Made by a program: the position numbers and the translations under genes
In this document: one piece after another, positions 9,180 to 17,334 of the stretch
How the letters are laid out: each line of letters begins with the position of its first letter
Numbering within the stretch: the first letter of the stretch is position 1
Assembly (NCBI GenBank): GCA_947624385.1
Contig: CANQJZ010000010.1
Span: 1-63,350, forward strand
From: an uncultured Oscillospiraceae bacterium
Lineage (GTDB): Bacteria > Bacillota > Clostridia > Oscillospirales > Oscillospiraceae
DNA length: 63,350 nt
Direction: 5' to 3'
The notes under the pieces: model-generated
Seen by the model: only the letters and a program-made list of their open reading frames with translations
Databases searched by the model: none
What the model was told of the DNA's origin: nothing

Positions 9180-10083
9180 TAGCAAGAAAGTCGCCGCCGT
9201 GGTGGTGACCCGTGACCGGCTGGCGCTGCTGCAGGAGTGCGTGGCGCGGCTGCTGGCCCAGACCCGGCCCTGCGACGTGCTGGTGATCGACAACGCCTCC
9301 GTGGACGGCACGGACAGGTGGCTGGCCCAATGCGCGGCCACTGAGCCCCGCGTCCGGTACCGGCGCCTTGCCAACAACACCGGCGGCGCCGGCGGCTTCA
9401 ACAGCGGCATGCGCTGGGCGGTGGAAGGCGGCTGGGACTACGTCTGGCTCATGGACGACGACTGCATGCCCAGCCCGGACGCGCTGGAAAAGCTGCTGGA
9501 CGCGGACGCGCTGCTGGGCGGGCCGGACCATTACGGCTTTGTGTCCAGCCTTGTTCTCTGGACGGACGGGAACCCCTGCGTGATGAACCGCCAGAGACCC
9601 AGCCGGGAGCAAACGCCGCCGGCCCTGGCGGACAGCGGCGTGGTCCGGGTGGACCAGGCCACGTTCGTGTCGCTTCTCTTCCCGGCCGCAACAGTGCGGA
9701 CTTTCGGTCTGCCCATCCGGGAATACTTCATCTGGGGCGACGACATCGAATACACCCGCCGCGTGGCGGTCCGGGGCGGACGGGCCTGTTACCTGGCGCG
9801 GGACAGCGTGGTCACCCACGCCATGGCCCGCAACGGCGGCAGCAACGTGGCCACGGACGGTCTGGCCCGTCTGGAGCGCTACCGCATATCCTTCCGCAAC
9901 GAGAGCTACACGTACCGTCAGGAGGGCCTGCGCGGTGTGGTACACTACCTGGCCCGCTGTGCCCGCAGCGCCTGGTGGATACTGACCCGCGCCCGGAACC
10001 ACCGCCTGTGGCGGCTGTGGACCCTGGCGAAGGGCATGGCCCAGGGGCTTGTCTTCCGACCGAAGATCGAGTATATCCGCTGA
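9172..10083 (+). CDS. GT2 glycosyltransferase, galactofuranosyltransferase-like
   Basis: 303 residues from ATG 9172 (GCGAGGGAAC ribosome site). GT-A fold: AAVVVTRDRLALL at the N-terminus, NTGGAGGFNSGM near residue 68, the metal-binding WLMDDDCMP near residue 97 and the acceptor-side IWGDDIEYTRR near 183. This set of motifs is that of GlfT2/rhamnosyltransferase-like GT2 enzymes that use UDP-galactofuranose or dTDP-rhamnose. A UDP-galactopyranose-mutase-like segment occurs five genes downstream, which makes galactofuranose an attractive but unproven donor. Confidence 0.85.
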   Translation: MDSSKKVAAVVVTRDRLALLQECVARLLAQTRPCDVLVIDNASVDGTDRWLAQCAATEPRVRYRRLANNTGGAGGFNSGMRWAVEGGWDYVWLMDDDCMPSPDALEKLLDADALLGGPDHYGFVSSLVLWTDGNPCVMNRQRPSREQTPPALADSGVVRVDQATFVSLLFPAATVRTFGLPIREYFIWGDDIEYTRRVAVRGGRACYLARDSVVTHAMARNGGSNVATDGLARLERYRISFRNESYTYRQEGLRGVVHYLARCARSAWWILTRARNHRLWRLWTLAKGMAQGLVFRPKIEYIR

Positions 10084-10102
10084 CGGGGAGGGGAGACGCC
10101 TT

Positions 10103-10900
10103 TTGGACGAACGTGACGACGCGCTGCGCGCCAAGCAGCTTGCGGAGCTGGCCGGTCTCTTGGAGCTGGACCGGGTCTGCCGGGAGAATGATCTGCGCTA
10201 CTACCTCACCGGCGGCACCCTTCTGGGCGCGGTGCGCCACCGGGGCTTCATCCCCTGGGACGACGATATGGACATCATCGTGCCCCGGCCGGATTTTGAC
10301 CGTCTCATGGACCTGTGCGTGCGCCAGCACGCCCTGGGTCCGGACTATTACGTCCAGACATGGGAGACGGACCCGACCTACCCCCACGTATTCGCCAAGC
10401 TGCGCCGGGGACCTGTCCGGCCCTACGCGGAGCTGGTGGGCCGGGACGAGGGCTTTATCGACATCTTCCCTCTGGACAGGTGCCCGGACGGGAAGCTGCC
10501 GGCGCAGTTTTATTTCGGCTGGCTGCACGTGCTCAATAACGCCATCCTCTACCACACGGAGGAAGGCTTTGTCTGCACGTTCAAACACAAGTATCTGTAT
10601 CCCCTGTGGCGGCTGATGCGCCACTTTTCCGTGAAGCGCCTGGCGTCCATGCGCGTTTTTCTGCGCCGGACGATGGACAGGCTGTCCACCGGCAGACATT
10701 ACGCCAACGTGGGCGGCATCTACGGCTACCCCCGGGAGGTATGCGAGGCGGACTGGTTCGCCAAGCCCACGGCGCTTTCCTTTGAGGGACATATGCTGTC
10801 CGTACCCGCTGGCTGGGACGGGCTTTTGAAGCGCATGTTCGGCGACTACATGACGCCCCCGCCTGTGGAAGAGCGTCGCGGTCATTCCCCCATGGGCTGA
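10103..10900 (+). CDS. LicD-family phosphotransferase
   Basis: 265 residues from TTG 10103, chosen because GGGGAGGGG lies just upstream and the longer frame would overlap the previous gene. It carries the LicD signature LRYYLTGGTLLGAVRHRGF and IPWDDDMDII around residues 28-55. LicD enzymes transfer phosphocholine, or other phospho-groups, from a CDP-linked donor onto teichoic acid or glycans. No licA/licB/licC choline genes are in the window, so the transferred group is uncertain. A family A repeat follows immediately after the stop. Confidence 0.87.
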   Translation: MDERDDALRAKQLAELAGLLELDRVCRENDLRYYLTGGTLLGAVRHRGFIPWDDDMDIIVPRPDFDRLMDLCVRQHALGPDYYVQTWETDPTYPHVFAKLRRGPVRPYAELVGRDEGFIDIFPLDRCPDGKLPAQFYFGWLHVLNNAILYHTEEGFVCTFKHKYLYPLWRLMRHFSVKRLASMRVFLRRTMDRLSTGRHYANVGGIYGYPREVCEADWFAKPTALSFEGHMLSVPAGWDGLLKRMFGDYMTPPPVEERRGHSPMG

Positions 10901-10902
10901 CG

Positions 10903-11021
10903 GGGGGGAGCTCGAGGGGGGCGGGAGCCCCGCCTCGAATGGGATCTGACGCCCCGCGCTTTGCGCGGCGAGCGAAGCGAGGACTTTTGCGCCGATTACG
11001 GCGCGAAAGTACCGGCGTCAT
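10903..11021. repeat. Family A hairpin repeat, copy A1 (full)
   Basis: Begins with GGGGGAGCTCGAG and ends TACCGGCGTCAT, about 118 bp. Three successive hairpins: H1 CGAGG-GGGGC/GCCCC-CCTCG with loop GGGA (10912-10937), H2 CCGCGC-TTT-GCGCGG (10953-10967), and H3 CTTTTGCGCCG-ATTA-CGGCGCGAAAG (10984-11009). The same layout occurs at 17098 with a different H3 sequence that still pairs. Confidence 0.8.
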
Positions 11022-11026
11022 TTAAT

Positions 11027-11067
11027 GCTCGAGGGGGGCGGGAGCCCCGCCTCGAATGGGATCTGAC
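11027..11067. repeat. Family A, extra H1 copy in tandem with A1
   Basis: An exact 41-bp repeat of 10910-10950 (from GCTCGAGG to GATCTGAC), offset by 117 bp. The duplicated H1 hairpin now sits directly before the ribosome site of the next gene (start 11085). Confidence 0.85.
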
Positions 11068-11084
11068 AGAGAGAAAGGTATTTT

Positions 11085-12377
11085 ATGAACGAGAGACAGA
11101 TGCTGGCCGCGATCGTGGCCCTGGCCATTTTGTGGTTTTTCACGTTCCTGGGGACGAAGCCCGGCAGAAGGCTGCGCAAGGCGGTCAAGCGGACGCTGGT
11201 GGAGGCGGTGTATTACGCGCTGTGGCTCCTGCCCCGAGACAAAGATCTGGTCCTGTTCACGGCGGAGGAGGGCAACAGCTTTTCCGGCAACCCGAAGTAT
11301 CTTTTTTTCCAGGCGCAGAAGTACGAAAACCTGCGCTGTGTGTGGATCACGAAAAACCCGGCGGTGTGCCAGACTGTCCGGGCCCTGGGCTACGAGGCGT
11401 GCATGCTCCAAAGCCCACAGGGCCGTCGGCTGCAGCTCCGGGCCGGGACCCTTATCCACACCAACTCCCTCAAGGAGGAATTTGACTACGTACTGGCCTC
11501 CGGCGCGGTGAGCGTCAACACCTGGCACGGTGTGGGTCTGAAGCGGGTGTGGTACCGCAACCCCAACGCCTTTTCCGGCAAGTGGATGGCGGCGCCCCCG
11601 TCTCTGCGGCGGAGCTACAATCTGCGCTGGGCCGGATTAAACGCCGCCCGGGAGAATTATCTCATCAGCACCAGCGAGGAAGTGAGCGCCTACTACCCGG
11701 CGACCTACAATGTCCCGGCCGACCACGTGCTGGAGCTGGGCCAGGCCCGCAACGACGTGTTTTTTGACGACAGCCTGGAGGAGGGCCAGCTTCCCGAGCC
11801 GTTCAAAAAGGGCAAGGTCATCCTGTACATGCCCACGTACCGGGCCTATAACGTGCGCAAGAACGGCCCGGAGAGCGTCGGCAGCTCCATCGACTACGAA
11901 AAGCTGTCCGCCATGCTGCGAAAATACGGCTATACCTTCGTCGTGAAGCAGCACCGTTTCAATACCGGCGGCGAGGACAGGACCAAAAAATACGACAACA
12001 TCGTGGACATCTCCGAGCTGAATTACGAGATAGACCCGCAGATGCTTTTGAAGTACACCGACGTGCTGGTCACGGACTATTCCAGCTGCTACACGGACTT
12101 TTTGCTGCTGGACCGGCCGGTGGTGTTTTACTGCTACGACCTGGAGTATTATCTTTCCAGGTGGGAGTTCAACTTTGATTACGACTACGTGACCCCCGGC
12201 CCCCGGACCTTTTATTCCGACCAGCTCATCGCGGAGCTGGAAAAGCTCTTACAGGGCCAGGACGAGTATGAGGCGGAGCGCCAGCGGGTGAAGCGGGTGT
12301 TCTATTCCCCGGAAAATCAGGGTCCCGTGGCGGAAAAACAGATGGACTACATCGTCAAGAATATCATCGAGAGGTGA
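11085..12377 (+). CDS. CDP-glycerol-type glycerophosphotransferase (TagB/TagF-like)
   Basis: 430 residues. An N-terminal hydrophobic helix (8-24) is followed by a GT-B-like Glyphos_transf domain: NTWHGVGLKRVWY (145-157), the RNDVFF loop near 223 and VTDYSSCYTDFLLLDRPVV near 325-343. This family polymerises or primes glycerol- or ribitol-phosphate chains at the inner membrane face using CDP-activated polyols. Only one such enzyme is present, so it may act as primase, polymerase or both. The neighbouring cytidylyltransferase and SDR pair suggests CDP-ribitol as donor. Confidence 0.88.
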   Translation: MNERQMLAAIVALAILWFFTFLGTKPGRRLRKAVKRTLVEAVYYALWLLPRDKDLVLFTAEEGNSFSGNPKYLFFQAQKYENLRCVWITKNPAVCQTVRALGYEACMLQSPQGRRLQLRAGTLIHTNSLKEEFDYVLASGAVSVNTWHGVGLKRVWYRNPNAFSGKWMAAPPSLRRSYNLRWAGLNAARENYLISTSEEVSAYYPATYNVPADHVLELGQARNDVFFDDSLEEGQLPEPFKKGKVILYMPTYRAYNVRKNGPESVGSSIDYEKLSAMLRKYGYTFVVKQHRFNTGGEDRTKKYDNIVDISELNYEIDPQMLLKYTDVLVTDYSSCYTDFLLLDRPVVFYCYDLEYYLSRWEFNFDYDYVTPGPRTFYSDQLIAELEKLLQGQDEYEAERQRVKRVFYSPENQGPVAEKQMDYIVKNIIER

Positions 12378-12383
12378 CAACAA

Positions 12384-13067
12384 GTGTACAGCGTAGTTAT
12401 CCTGGCCGGCGGCACCGGCTCGCGCATGCACCGGGAGGTCCCGAAGCAGTTTCTGGCCCTGGCGGGCAAACCCATGATCCTGCACACCCTGGAGCGCCTG
12501 GAGCGCATCGACAGGGTGGGGGAGGTCATCGTGGCCTGTCACAGCCAGTATAAAGAGCTGCTGCAAATGCACATCGCGGCCTACATGCTGAAAAAGCCCT
12601 ATACGATCGTGGACGGGGGCGAGACCCGCCAGCAGTCCGCCTGGTTTGGCGTGCGGGCGGCAAAATACGAGGACGTGATCATCCACGAGGCGGCCCGGCC
12701 GTTCGTGACCACCGGCGAATTTCAGGCGCTGATGGACTGCGAGGCCGACAGCGCCACCTACGGCCTGGACATCCCCTTTACCGTCTCCGTGCAGGCCGAC
12801 GGCATGATCGGCGGCATTTTGGAGCGGGACAGCCTGGTGAACATCCAGCTCCCCCAGAAGTTCAAGCGCACGCCCTTGCTGGCCGCCTATGACCAGGCCG
12901 CGAAGGACGGCCTGGTATTCACCGAGGACACCAGCCTTCTTTACCACTACACCAACGCTCCGATCCGGGTCCTGCCGGGCACGCCCAACAACATCAAGGT
13001 CACCGACTCCGTGGACCTGATAGCCGGCGAAGCGATATACAGAGAGTACATTGTCGGGAGGGACTGA
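12384..13067 (+). CDS. IspD/TarI-family cytidylyltransferase
   Basis: 227 residues from GTG 12384 (GAGGTGACAACA upstream). N-terminal nucleotide-binding LAGGTGSRMHREVPKQF (7-23), VIIHEAARPFV near 98-108 and the C-terminal GTPNNIKVTDSVDL motif place it in the IspD/TarI group. The TGS and NIKVT variants and the context favour TarI-like activity: CTP plus ribitol-5-phosphate (or a related polyol phosphate) to CDP-polyol. IspD of the isoprenoid pathway is the alternative but would be out of place here. Confidence 0.85.
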   Translation: MYSVVILAGGTGSRMHREVPKQFLALAGKPMILHTLERLERIDRVGEVIVACHSQYKELLQMHIAAYMLKKPYTIVDGGETRQQSAWFGVRAAKYEDVIIHEAARPFVTTGEFQALMDCEADSATYGLDIPFTVSVQADGMIGGILERDSLVNIQLPQKFKRTPLLAAYDQAAKDGLVFTEDTSLLYHYTNAPIRVLPGTPNNIKVTDSVDLIAGEAIYREYIVGRD

Positions 13068-13070
13068 CGG

Positions 13071-13775
13071 ATGAGGACCTGCATCATTACCGGCGCGGGC
13101 AGCGGCATCGGCCGCGCTGCGGCCATCGCGGTGGCCGAGGCGGGCGAGTTTGAATACCTGGCGCTGATCGGCCGGTCGATGGATAAGCTGGAGGAGACGA
13201 AAAGCCGCATGCAGACCGTCTCCCGGGTGGAGCTTTTCGCCTACGACCTGGGGGACCTGGAGGGCATTCCGGCGCTGGTGGAGCGCATATACGGCGAGAC
13301 GGGCCAGATCGACTGCCTTTTGAACATCGCCGGCTATACGGACCCCCAGCCCCTTTTGACCACCTCTCTGGAGAGCATGCGCCTGACCTATGAGACGAAC
13401 GTGTTCGCCCCGTTCATGCTCATTCGCGAGTGTACGAAATACATGCGCTTGAACCAAGACGGGGCGAAGATACTGAACGTGGCCTCCACGGCGGGCATCA
13501 CCCCCCGTCCGGGCTGGCTGAGCTACGCGTCCAGCAAGGCGGCCGTAGTGAGCATGTCCCAGACCCTGGCGGAGGAGCTGGCGGAGTACGGCATCCGGGT
13601 CTACTGCATCTCGCCCGGCCGGTGCGCCACGGCCCTGCGCCGGAAGCTGGCCCCCAACGAGGACCAGTCCAAGATCATGCAGCCCGAGGAAGTGGGCCGG
13701 ATCATATGCACGCTGGTCTCCCGGAACGAGCACTGCCTGGACGGTCAGAACATCATCGTCCGCAAGAAGCTATGA
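13071..13775 (+). CDS. SDR oxidoreductase, probable polyol-phosphate reductase partner
   Basis: 234 residues, short-chain dehydrogenase/reductase: TGAGSGIG (7-14), NIAG (85-88), a catalytic Ser near 139, and Tyr152/Lys156 in SYASSK. It lies 3 bases after the cytidylyltransferase. In Haemophilus Bcs1/Acs1 the same two domains are fused and make CDP-ribitol from ribulose-5-phosphate. Here they look like the split version. The substrate is inferred, not seen. Confidence 0.82.
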   Translation: MRTCIITGAGSGIGRAAAIAVAEAGEFEYLALIGRSMDKLEETKSRMQTVSRVELFAYDLGDLEGIPALVERIYGETGQIDCLLNIAGYTDPQPLLTTSLESMRLTYETNVFAPFMLIRECTKYMRLNQDGAKILNVASTAGITPRPGWLSYASSKAAVVSMSQTLAEELAEYGIRVYCISPGRCATALRRKLAPNEDQSKIMQPEEVGRIICTLVSRNEHCLDGQNIIVRKKL

Positions 13776-14605
13776 GCGCCAACCCGACTGCGGGCGGCAA
13801 AAAGCCCGGCCTTGTCAAAAGGCTGGGCCTTGCCCGCACAGCCAAAACACTCAAACGCTACCAGTTCCTCTTTGAGGAACTGGTAAAACGCGATTTTAAA
13901 AAGAAATATAAGCGCACCGTCCTTGGCATGGGCTGGAGCGTGCTGGCCCCGCTGCTGCAATTGCTGGTAATGGCCATGGTGTTCACCCGCCTTCTTGGGC
14001 GGGACACGCCCCATTTCGTGATCTACATGTTCTGCGGCAACCTGGTTTTCACCTTCTTCAAGGACGCCACAAAAGGCGGCATGGGCACCATCATGGAAAA
14101 CGCCGGCATCTTCACCAAGGTGAACGTGCCCAAGTACCTGTTTCTGCTGTCCCGTAATGTCCAGGCGCTTATCAACTTTGGCCTGATTTTAATAGTGTTC
14201 TTTGTCTTTGTGGCCTTTGACGGCCTGCCCTTCACCTGGAAGTTCCTGTGCCTTATTTACCCCATCTGCGGTCTGACGATCTTCAACATCGGCGTAGGGC
14301 TCATCCTGTCGGCGCTGTACGTCTTTTTCCGGGACACCCAGTACCTCTACGACGTATTCACCCAGCTTTTGATGTACATGTCGGCCATCTTCTACCCGGT
14401 GACCCGTTTCCCGGAGCAGTACCAGCGGCTGTTTCTCATCAATCCTGTGTATGTGTTCATCCGGTACTTCCGGCTGATCGTCATCGACTCGGCGGTGCCC
14501 AGCTTTGCCTATCACATGCTCATCCTGGCGGACGTGGCGGTGGTGCTCGTCATCGGCTGCGCCATTTACAAAAAGTGCAACACCGAATTTTTGTACTATG
14601 TGTGA
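13772..14605 (+). CDS. ABC-2 polysaccharide exporter permease (TagG-like)
   Basis: 277 residues from ATG 13772, overlapping the SDR stop by 4 bases (ATGA). Six membrane helices, and the typical N-terminal amphipathic segment FEELVKRDFKKKYKRTVLGMGWSVLAPLL (about 30-57) of ABC-2 exporters for O-antigen or teichoic acid. It pairs with the ATPase that follows to flip the lipid-linked polymer. The C-terminus NTEFLYYV is normal for the family. Confidence 0.92.
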   Translation: MSANPTAGGKKPGLVKRLGLARTAKTLKRYQFLFEELVKRDFKKKYKRTVLGMGWSVLAPLLQLLVMAMVFTRLLGRDTPHFVIYMFCGNLVFTFFKDATKGGMGTIMENAGIFTKVNVPKYLFLLSRNVQALINFGLILIVFFVFVAFDGLPFTWKFLCLIYPICGLTIFNIGVGLILSALYVFFRDTQYLYDVFTQLLMYMSAIFYPVTRFPEQYQRLFLINPVYVFIRYFRLIVIDSAVPSFAYHMLILADVAVVLVIGCAIYKKCNTEFLYYV

Positions 14606-14617
14606 GGGTGGACTGAT

Positions 14618-15691
14618 ATGAGCATACTGGAAGTACGAGACGTCTCCATCCGCTATATCTCCGGGGATTTCAAGAACATCGGCCTTAAAGAATACGTCAT
14701 GCGCCGCCTGACCCACAATTACCACGTGCAGGAGTTCTGGGCGGACAAAAACGTCTCCTTCACCCTGGACAAGGGGGAGATGCTGGGCATCATCGGCAGC
14801 AACGGCGCGGGCAAATCCACGCTGTTAAAAGCCGTGTCCGGCATCATGGAGCCCACGGAGGGCACGGTGAAGCGCAAGGGCAACATCGCCGCCCTTTTGG
14901 AGCTGGCCAGCGGCTTTGACAAGGAGCTGACCGTCCGGGAGAACACCTATCTGCGCGGCGCCATGCTGGGCTATACCCGCAAATTCATGGACGACGCCTA
15001 CGACGAGATCATCCGCTTTGCGGAGCTGGAGGATTTTCAGGACCGGCCCTTCAAGCAGCTTTCCAGCGGCATGAAGAGCCGTCTGGCCTTTTCCATCGCC
15101 TCCATGGTCCAGCCGGACATTTTGATACTGGACGAGGTGCTGTCCGTGGGCGACGGGGCCTTTCGCGCCCGGAGCGAGGCCAAGATGCGCCAGATCATCG
15201 CCGGCGGCGCGGCCACCATACTGGTGTCCCACTCCCTGACCCAGGTCCGCCAGCTATGCACCAAGGTCCTGTGGCTGCACAAGGGCCAGCAGATCGCTTT
15301 GGGGGACACGGCGGTATTATGCAGCCTCTACCAGCAGTTTCTGGACAAGACCCTGAAGCTGGACGGGGCCAAAAAGGCCTGGGAGCAGCTGCACGGGCAT
15401 TACGACTGCCTCATCGTTGGCGCGGGCCTTTCCGCCGCGACCATCGCCCGGGAGATCGCGAACCAGGGCGACACATGCCTTATCATCGACGGGCGCGACA
15501 TGCAGGAGGGCCATCCCGGCAAAAAGAAGAACGACCCGCCGGCCCCGGACGACGAGCGGGCCAGGGAGCTGCGCAAGGGCATCCCCACCGTGACCGGCCT
15601 GAGCTATGAGACGCTGGCGAACGCCTTTCCTGATATCGCGGACAAGGTGATCTATGCCGAACCCATCGGCGGCGCAGGGATCGAGACATGA
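14618..15691 (+). CDS. TagH-like exporter ATPase with a UGM-like Rossmann tail
   Basis: 357 residues. ABC ATPase in 1-245: Walker A GSNGAGKST (60-68), signature LSSGMKSRL (148-156), Walker B ILILDEV (168-174), H-loop SHS (204-206). In TagH/Wzt proteins a carbohydrate-binding or SH3-like tail follows; here residues 262-295 instead read YDCLIVGAGLSAATIAREIA...IIDGRD. That is the FAD-binding start of UDP-galactopyranose mutase (Glf). About 60 further residues show no clear family. The Glf part is far too short (about 95 of about 370 residues) to be an enzyme. The stop overlaps the next start (ATGA), so the gene end is fixed by its neighbour and is not a frameshift within the tail that I can see. 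Confidence 0.88.
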   Translation: MSILEVRDVSIRYISGDFKNIGLKEYVMRRLTHNYHVQEFWADKNVSFTLDKGEMLGIIGSNGAGKSTLLKAVSGIMEPTEGTVKRKGNIAALLELASGFDKELTVRENTYLRGAMLGYTRKFMDDAYDEIIRFAELEDFQDRPFKQLSSGMKSRLAFSIASMVQPDILILDEVLSVGDGAFRARSEAKMRQIIAGGAATILVSHSLTQVRQLCTKVLWLHKGQQIALGDTAVLCSLYQQFLDKTLKLDGAKKAWEQLHGHYDCLIVGAGLSAATIAREIANQGDTCLIIDGRDMQEGHPGKKKNDPPAPDDERARELRKGIPTVTGLSYETLANAFPDIADKVIYAEPIGGAGIET

Positions 15692-17076
15692 TAAGAGAAA
15701 ACCAGAAGATACTGAATAAGCTGTACGTGATCAGCGACGCCGTGATGCTTTTCCTGGCATTCCCGCTGGCGTACTGGTTCCGTTTCACCGTCCTGCGGGG
15801 CGTGGCGCTGATACCTCTGGGCAATTACATGCTGATGGGCGCCATATACACGGTGGCGCAGCTGTTCACCTACGCGGCCTTTGGCCTTTACCAGAGCTAC
15901 CGCCGTGCCCGTCTGGGCCGGGAACTAAAGCGCCTCTGGGCGGCCACGGCCCTGGTCATGGCCATCCTGCTGGGCTGGATGTTCCTGGACAAGCGGATGG
16001 TGAACTACTCCCGCGGTCTGCTGGCCGTGGCGTTCGTGCTGAGCGGCGGGACGCTGACCCTGAAGCGCTGGGTCCTGCGCGCCGCGCTGCACAAGGCCCG
16101 CAGCGAGGGGTACAACCAGAAGCACGTGCTGCTGGTGGGCGGCGGCCCCCTGGCGCAAAAATACCTGCGGGAGATACAGGCCGAGCGGGAGCTGGGCTAT
16201 AACGCCCTGGGCTACGTGTCCGAGGAGGACGAGAACAACGGCCTTAGCCGCCTTGGCGGCTTTGGGGACCTGGCCAGGCTCCTGGACGAGACCGCCCCGG
16301 ACGAAGTGGTGGCCGCCCTGGAACCGGCTGACGTGTGGCGCATGCCGAAGATCATCACCCTTTGCAACCAGGCCGGCGTGCGGCTTTACATCATCCCCTT
16401 TTACGAGGAATACATGTCCCCCAACCCCCAGATCGACTCTCTGGACGGCATCCCCCTGATGAACATCCGCTATATCCCGCTGGACAGCTGGGTGAACGCG
16501 TTCGTCAAGCGTGCGGAGGACATGGTCGGCTCGGCGCTTTTATTGCTGCTGCTGTCGCCGCTGATGCTGGCCTGCGCCGTGGGGGTGAAGCTTTCCTCAC
16601 CCGGCCCGGTGATCTTCAAGCAGGAGCGGGTGGGCAAGGACAACAAGCGTTTCACCATGTATAAGTTCCGCTCCATGCGCATGAACGACCGGGAGCAGGA
16701 CGGCTGGAGCGGCCAGGCGGACGACCGCCGCACCCGCTTTGGCGCTTTTCTGCGCAAGTGCTCCCTGGACGAGCTTCCCCAGCTCTGGAACGTGCTGAAG
16801 GGGGACATGAGCCTGGTAGGTCCCCGGCCGGAGGTACCCCATTTCGTGGAGAAGTTTCGCCAGGAGGTCCCCATGTACATGGTCAAGCACCAGGTCCGCC
16901 CCGGCATGACCGGCTGGGCCCAGGTCCACGACCTGCGGGGGGATACCTCCATCGAAAAGCGCGTCGAGCACGACATCTACTACATAGAGAATTGGAGCGT
17001 CTGGCTCGACATGCAGATACTGCTCATGACCGTCTTTGCCGGCAAGTTCATCAACGACGAGACCGGTGGGACTTAA
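15688..17076 (+). CDS. Polyprenyl-phosphate sugar-1-phosphate transferase
   Basis: 462 residues. Four or five N-terminal membrane helices, a CoA-binding-like Rossmann region (HVLLVGGGPLAQKYL, about 150-165), another helix near 275-295, then the catalytic bacterial sugar transferase domain: FKQERVGKDNKRFTMYKFRSM, CSLDELPQLWNVLKGDMSLVGPRPE and WAQVHDLRG. It belongs to the WbaP/CpsE class that starts glycan synthesis by moving sugar-1-P to undecaprenyl phosphate. Its last 28 codons are duplicated downstream of a family A repeat. The native tail was probably ETGAAE and is now ETGGT. Confidence 0.93.
   Translation: MIRENQKILNKLYVISDAVMLFLAFPLAYWFRFTVLRGVALIPLGNYMLMGAIYTVAQLFTYAAFGLYQSYRRARLGRELKRLWAATALVMAILLGWMFLDKRMVNYSRGLLAVAFVLSGGTLTLKRWVLRAALHKARSEGYNQKHVLLVGGGPLAQKYLREIQAERELGYNALGYVSEEDENNGLSRLGGFGDLARLLDETAPDEVVAALEPADVWRMPKIITLCNQAGVRLYIIPFYEEYMSPNPQIDSLDGIPLMNIRYIPLDSWVNAFVKRAEDMVGSALLLLLLSPLMLACAVGVKLSSPGPVIFKQERVGKDNKRFTMYKFRSMRMNDREQDGWSGQADDRRTRFGAFLRKCSLDELPQLWNVLKGDMSLVGPRPEVPHFVEKFRQEVPMYMVKHQVRPGMTGWAQVHDLRGDTSIEKRVEHDIYYIENWSVWLDMQILLMTVFAGKFINDETGGT
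16983..17066. repeat. 84-bp direct repeat, left copy (inside the sugar transferase gene)
   Basis: Identical to 17213-17296 over 84 bases (CATAGAGAATTGG to GAGACCGG). It lies at the 3' end of the coding region and directly precedes family A copy A2. Confidence 0.97.
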
Positions 17077-17097
17077 CAGCGGGACCGTACGTCAAGC

Positions 17098-17212
17098 AGG
17101 GGGGAGCTCGAGGGGGGCAACGCCCCGCCTCGAATCAGATCTGACGCCCCGCGCTTGCGCGGCGAGCGGAGCGAGGACTTTTGTACCGCAAGCGGTACAA
17201 AAGTACCGGCGT
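17098..17212. repeat. Family A hairpin repeat, copy A2 (full)
   Basis: Starts GGGGGGAGCTCGAGG and ends TACCGGCGT. H1 GGGGC-AAC-GCCCC, H2 CCGCGC-TT-GCGCGG and H3 CTTTTGTACCGC-AA-GCGGTACAAAAG, a perfect 12-bp stem. Compared with A1, both arms of H3 have changed together (GCGCCG/CGGCGC versus GTACCGC/GCGGTAC), so pairing is preserved. Confidence 0.85.
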
Positions 17213-17296
17213 CATAGAGAATTGGAGCGTCTGGCTCGACATGCAGATACTGCTCATGACCGTCTTTGCCGGCAAGTTCATCAACGACGAGACCGG
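17213..17296. repeat. 84-bp direct repeat, right copy
   Basis: Exact duplicate of 16983-17066. In this copy the reading frame runs on to GCCGCGGAATAA, probably the ancestral end of the sugar transferase gene. Confidence 0.97.
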
Positions 17297-17334
17297 CGCC
17301 GCGGAATAAGGCGCTGGAAAAAGGAGATGACCCA

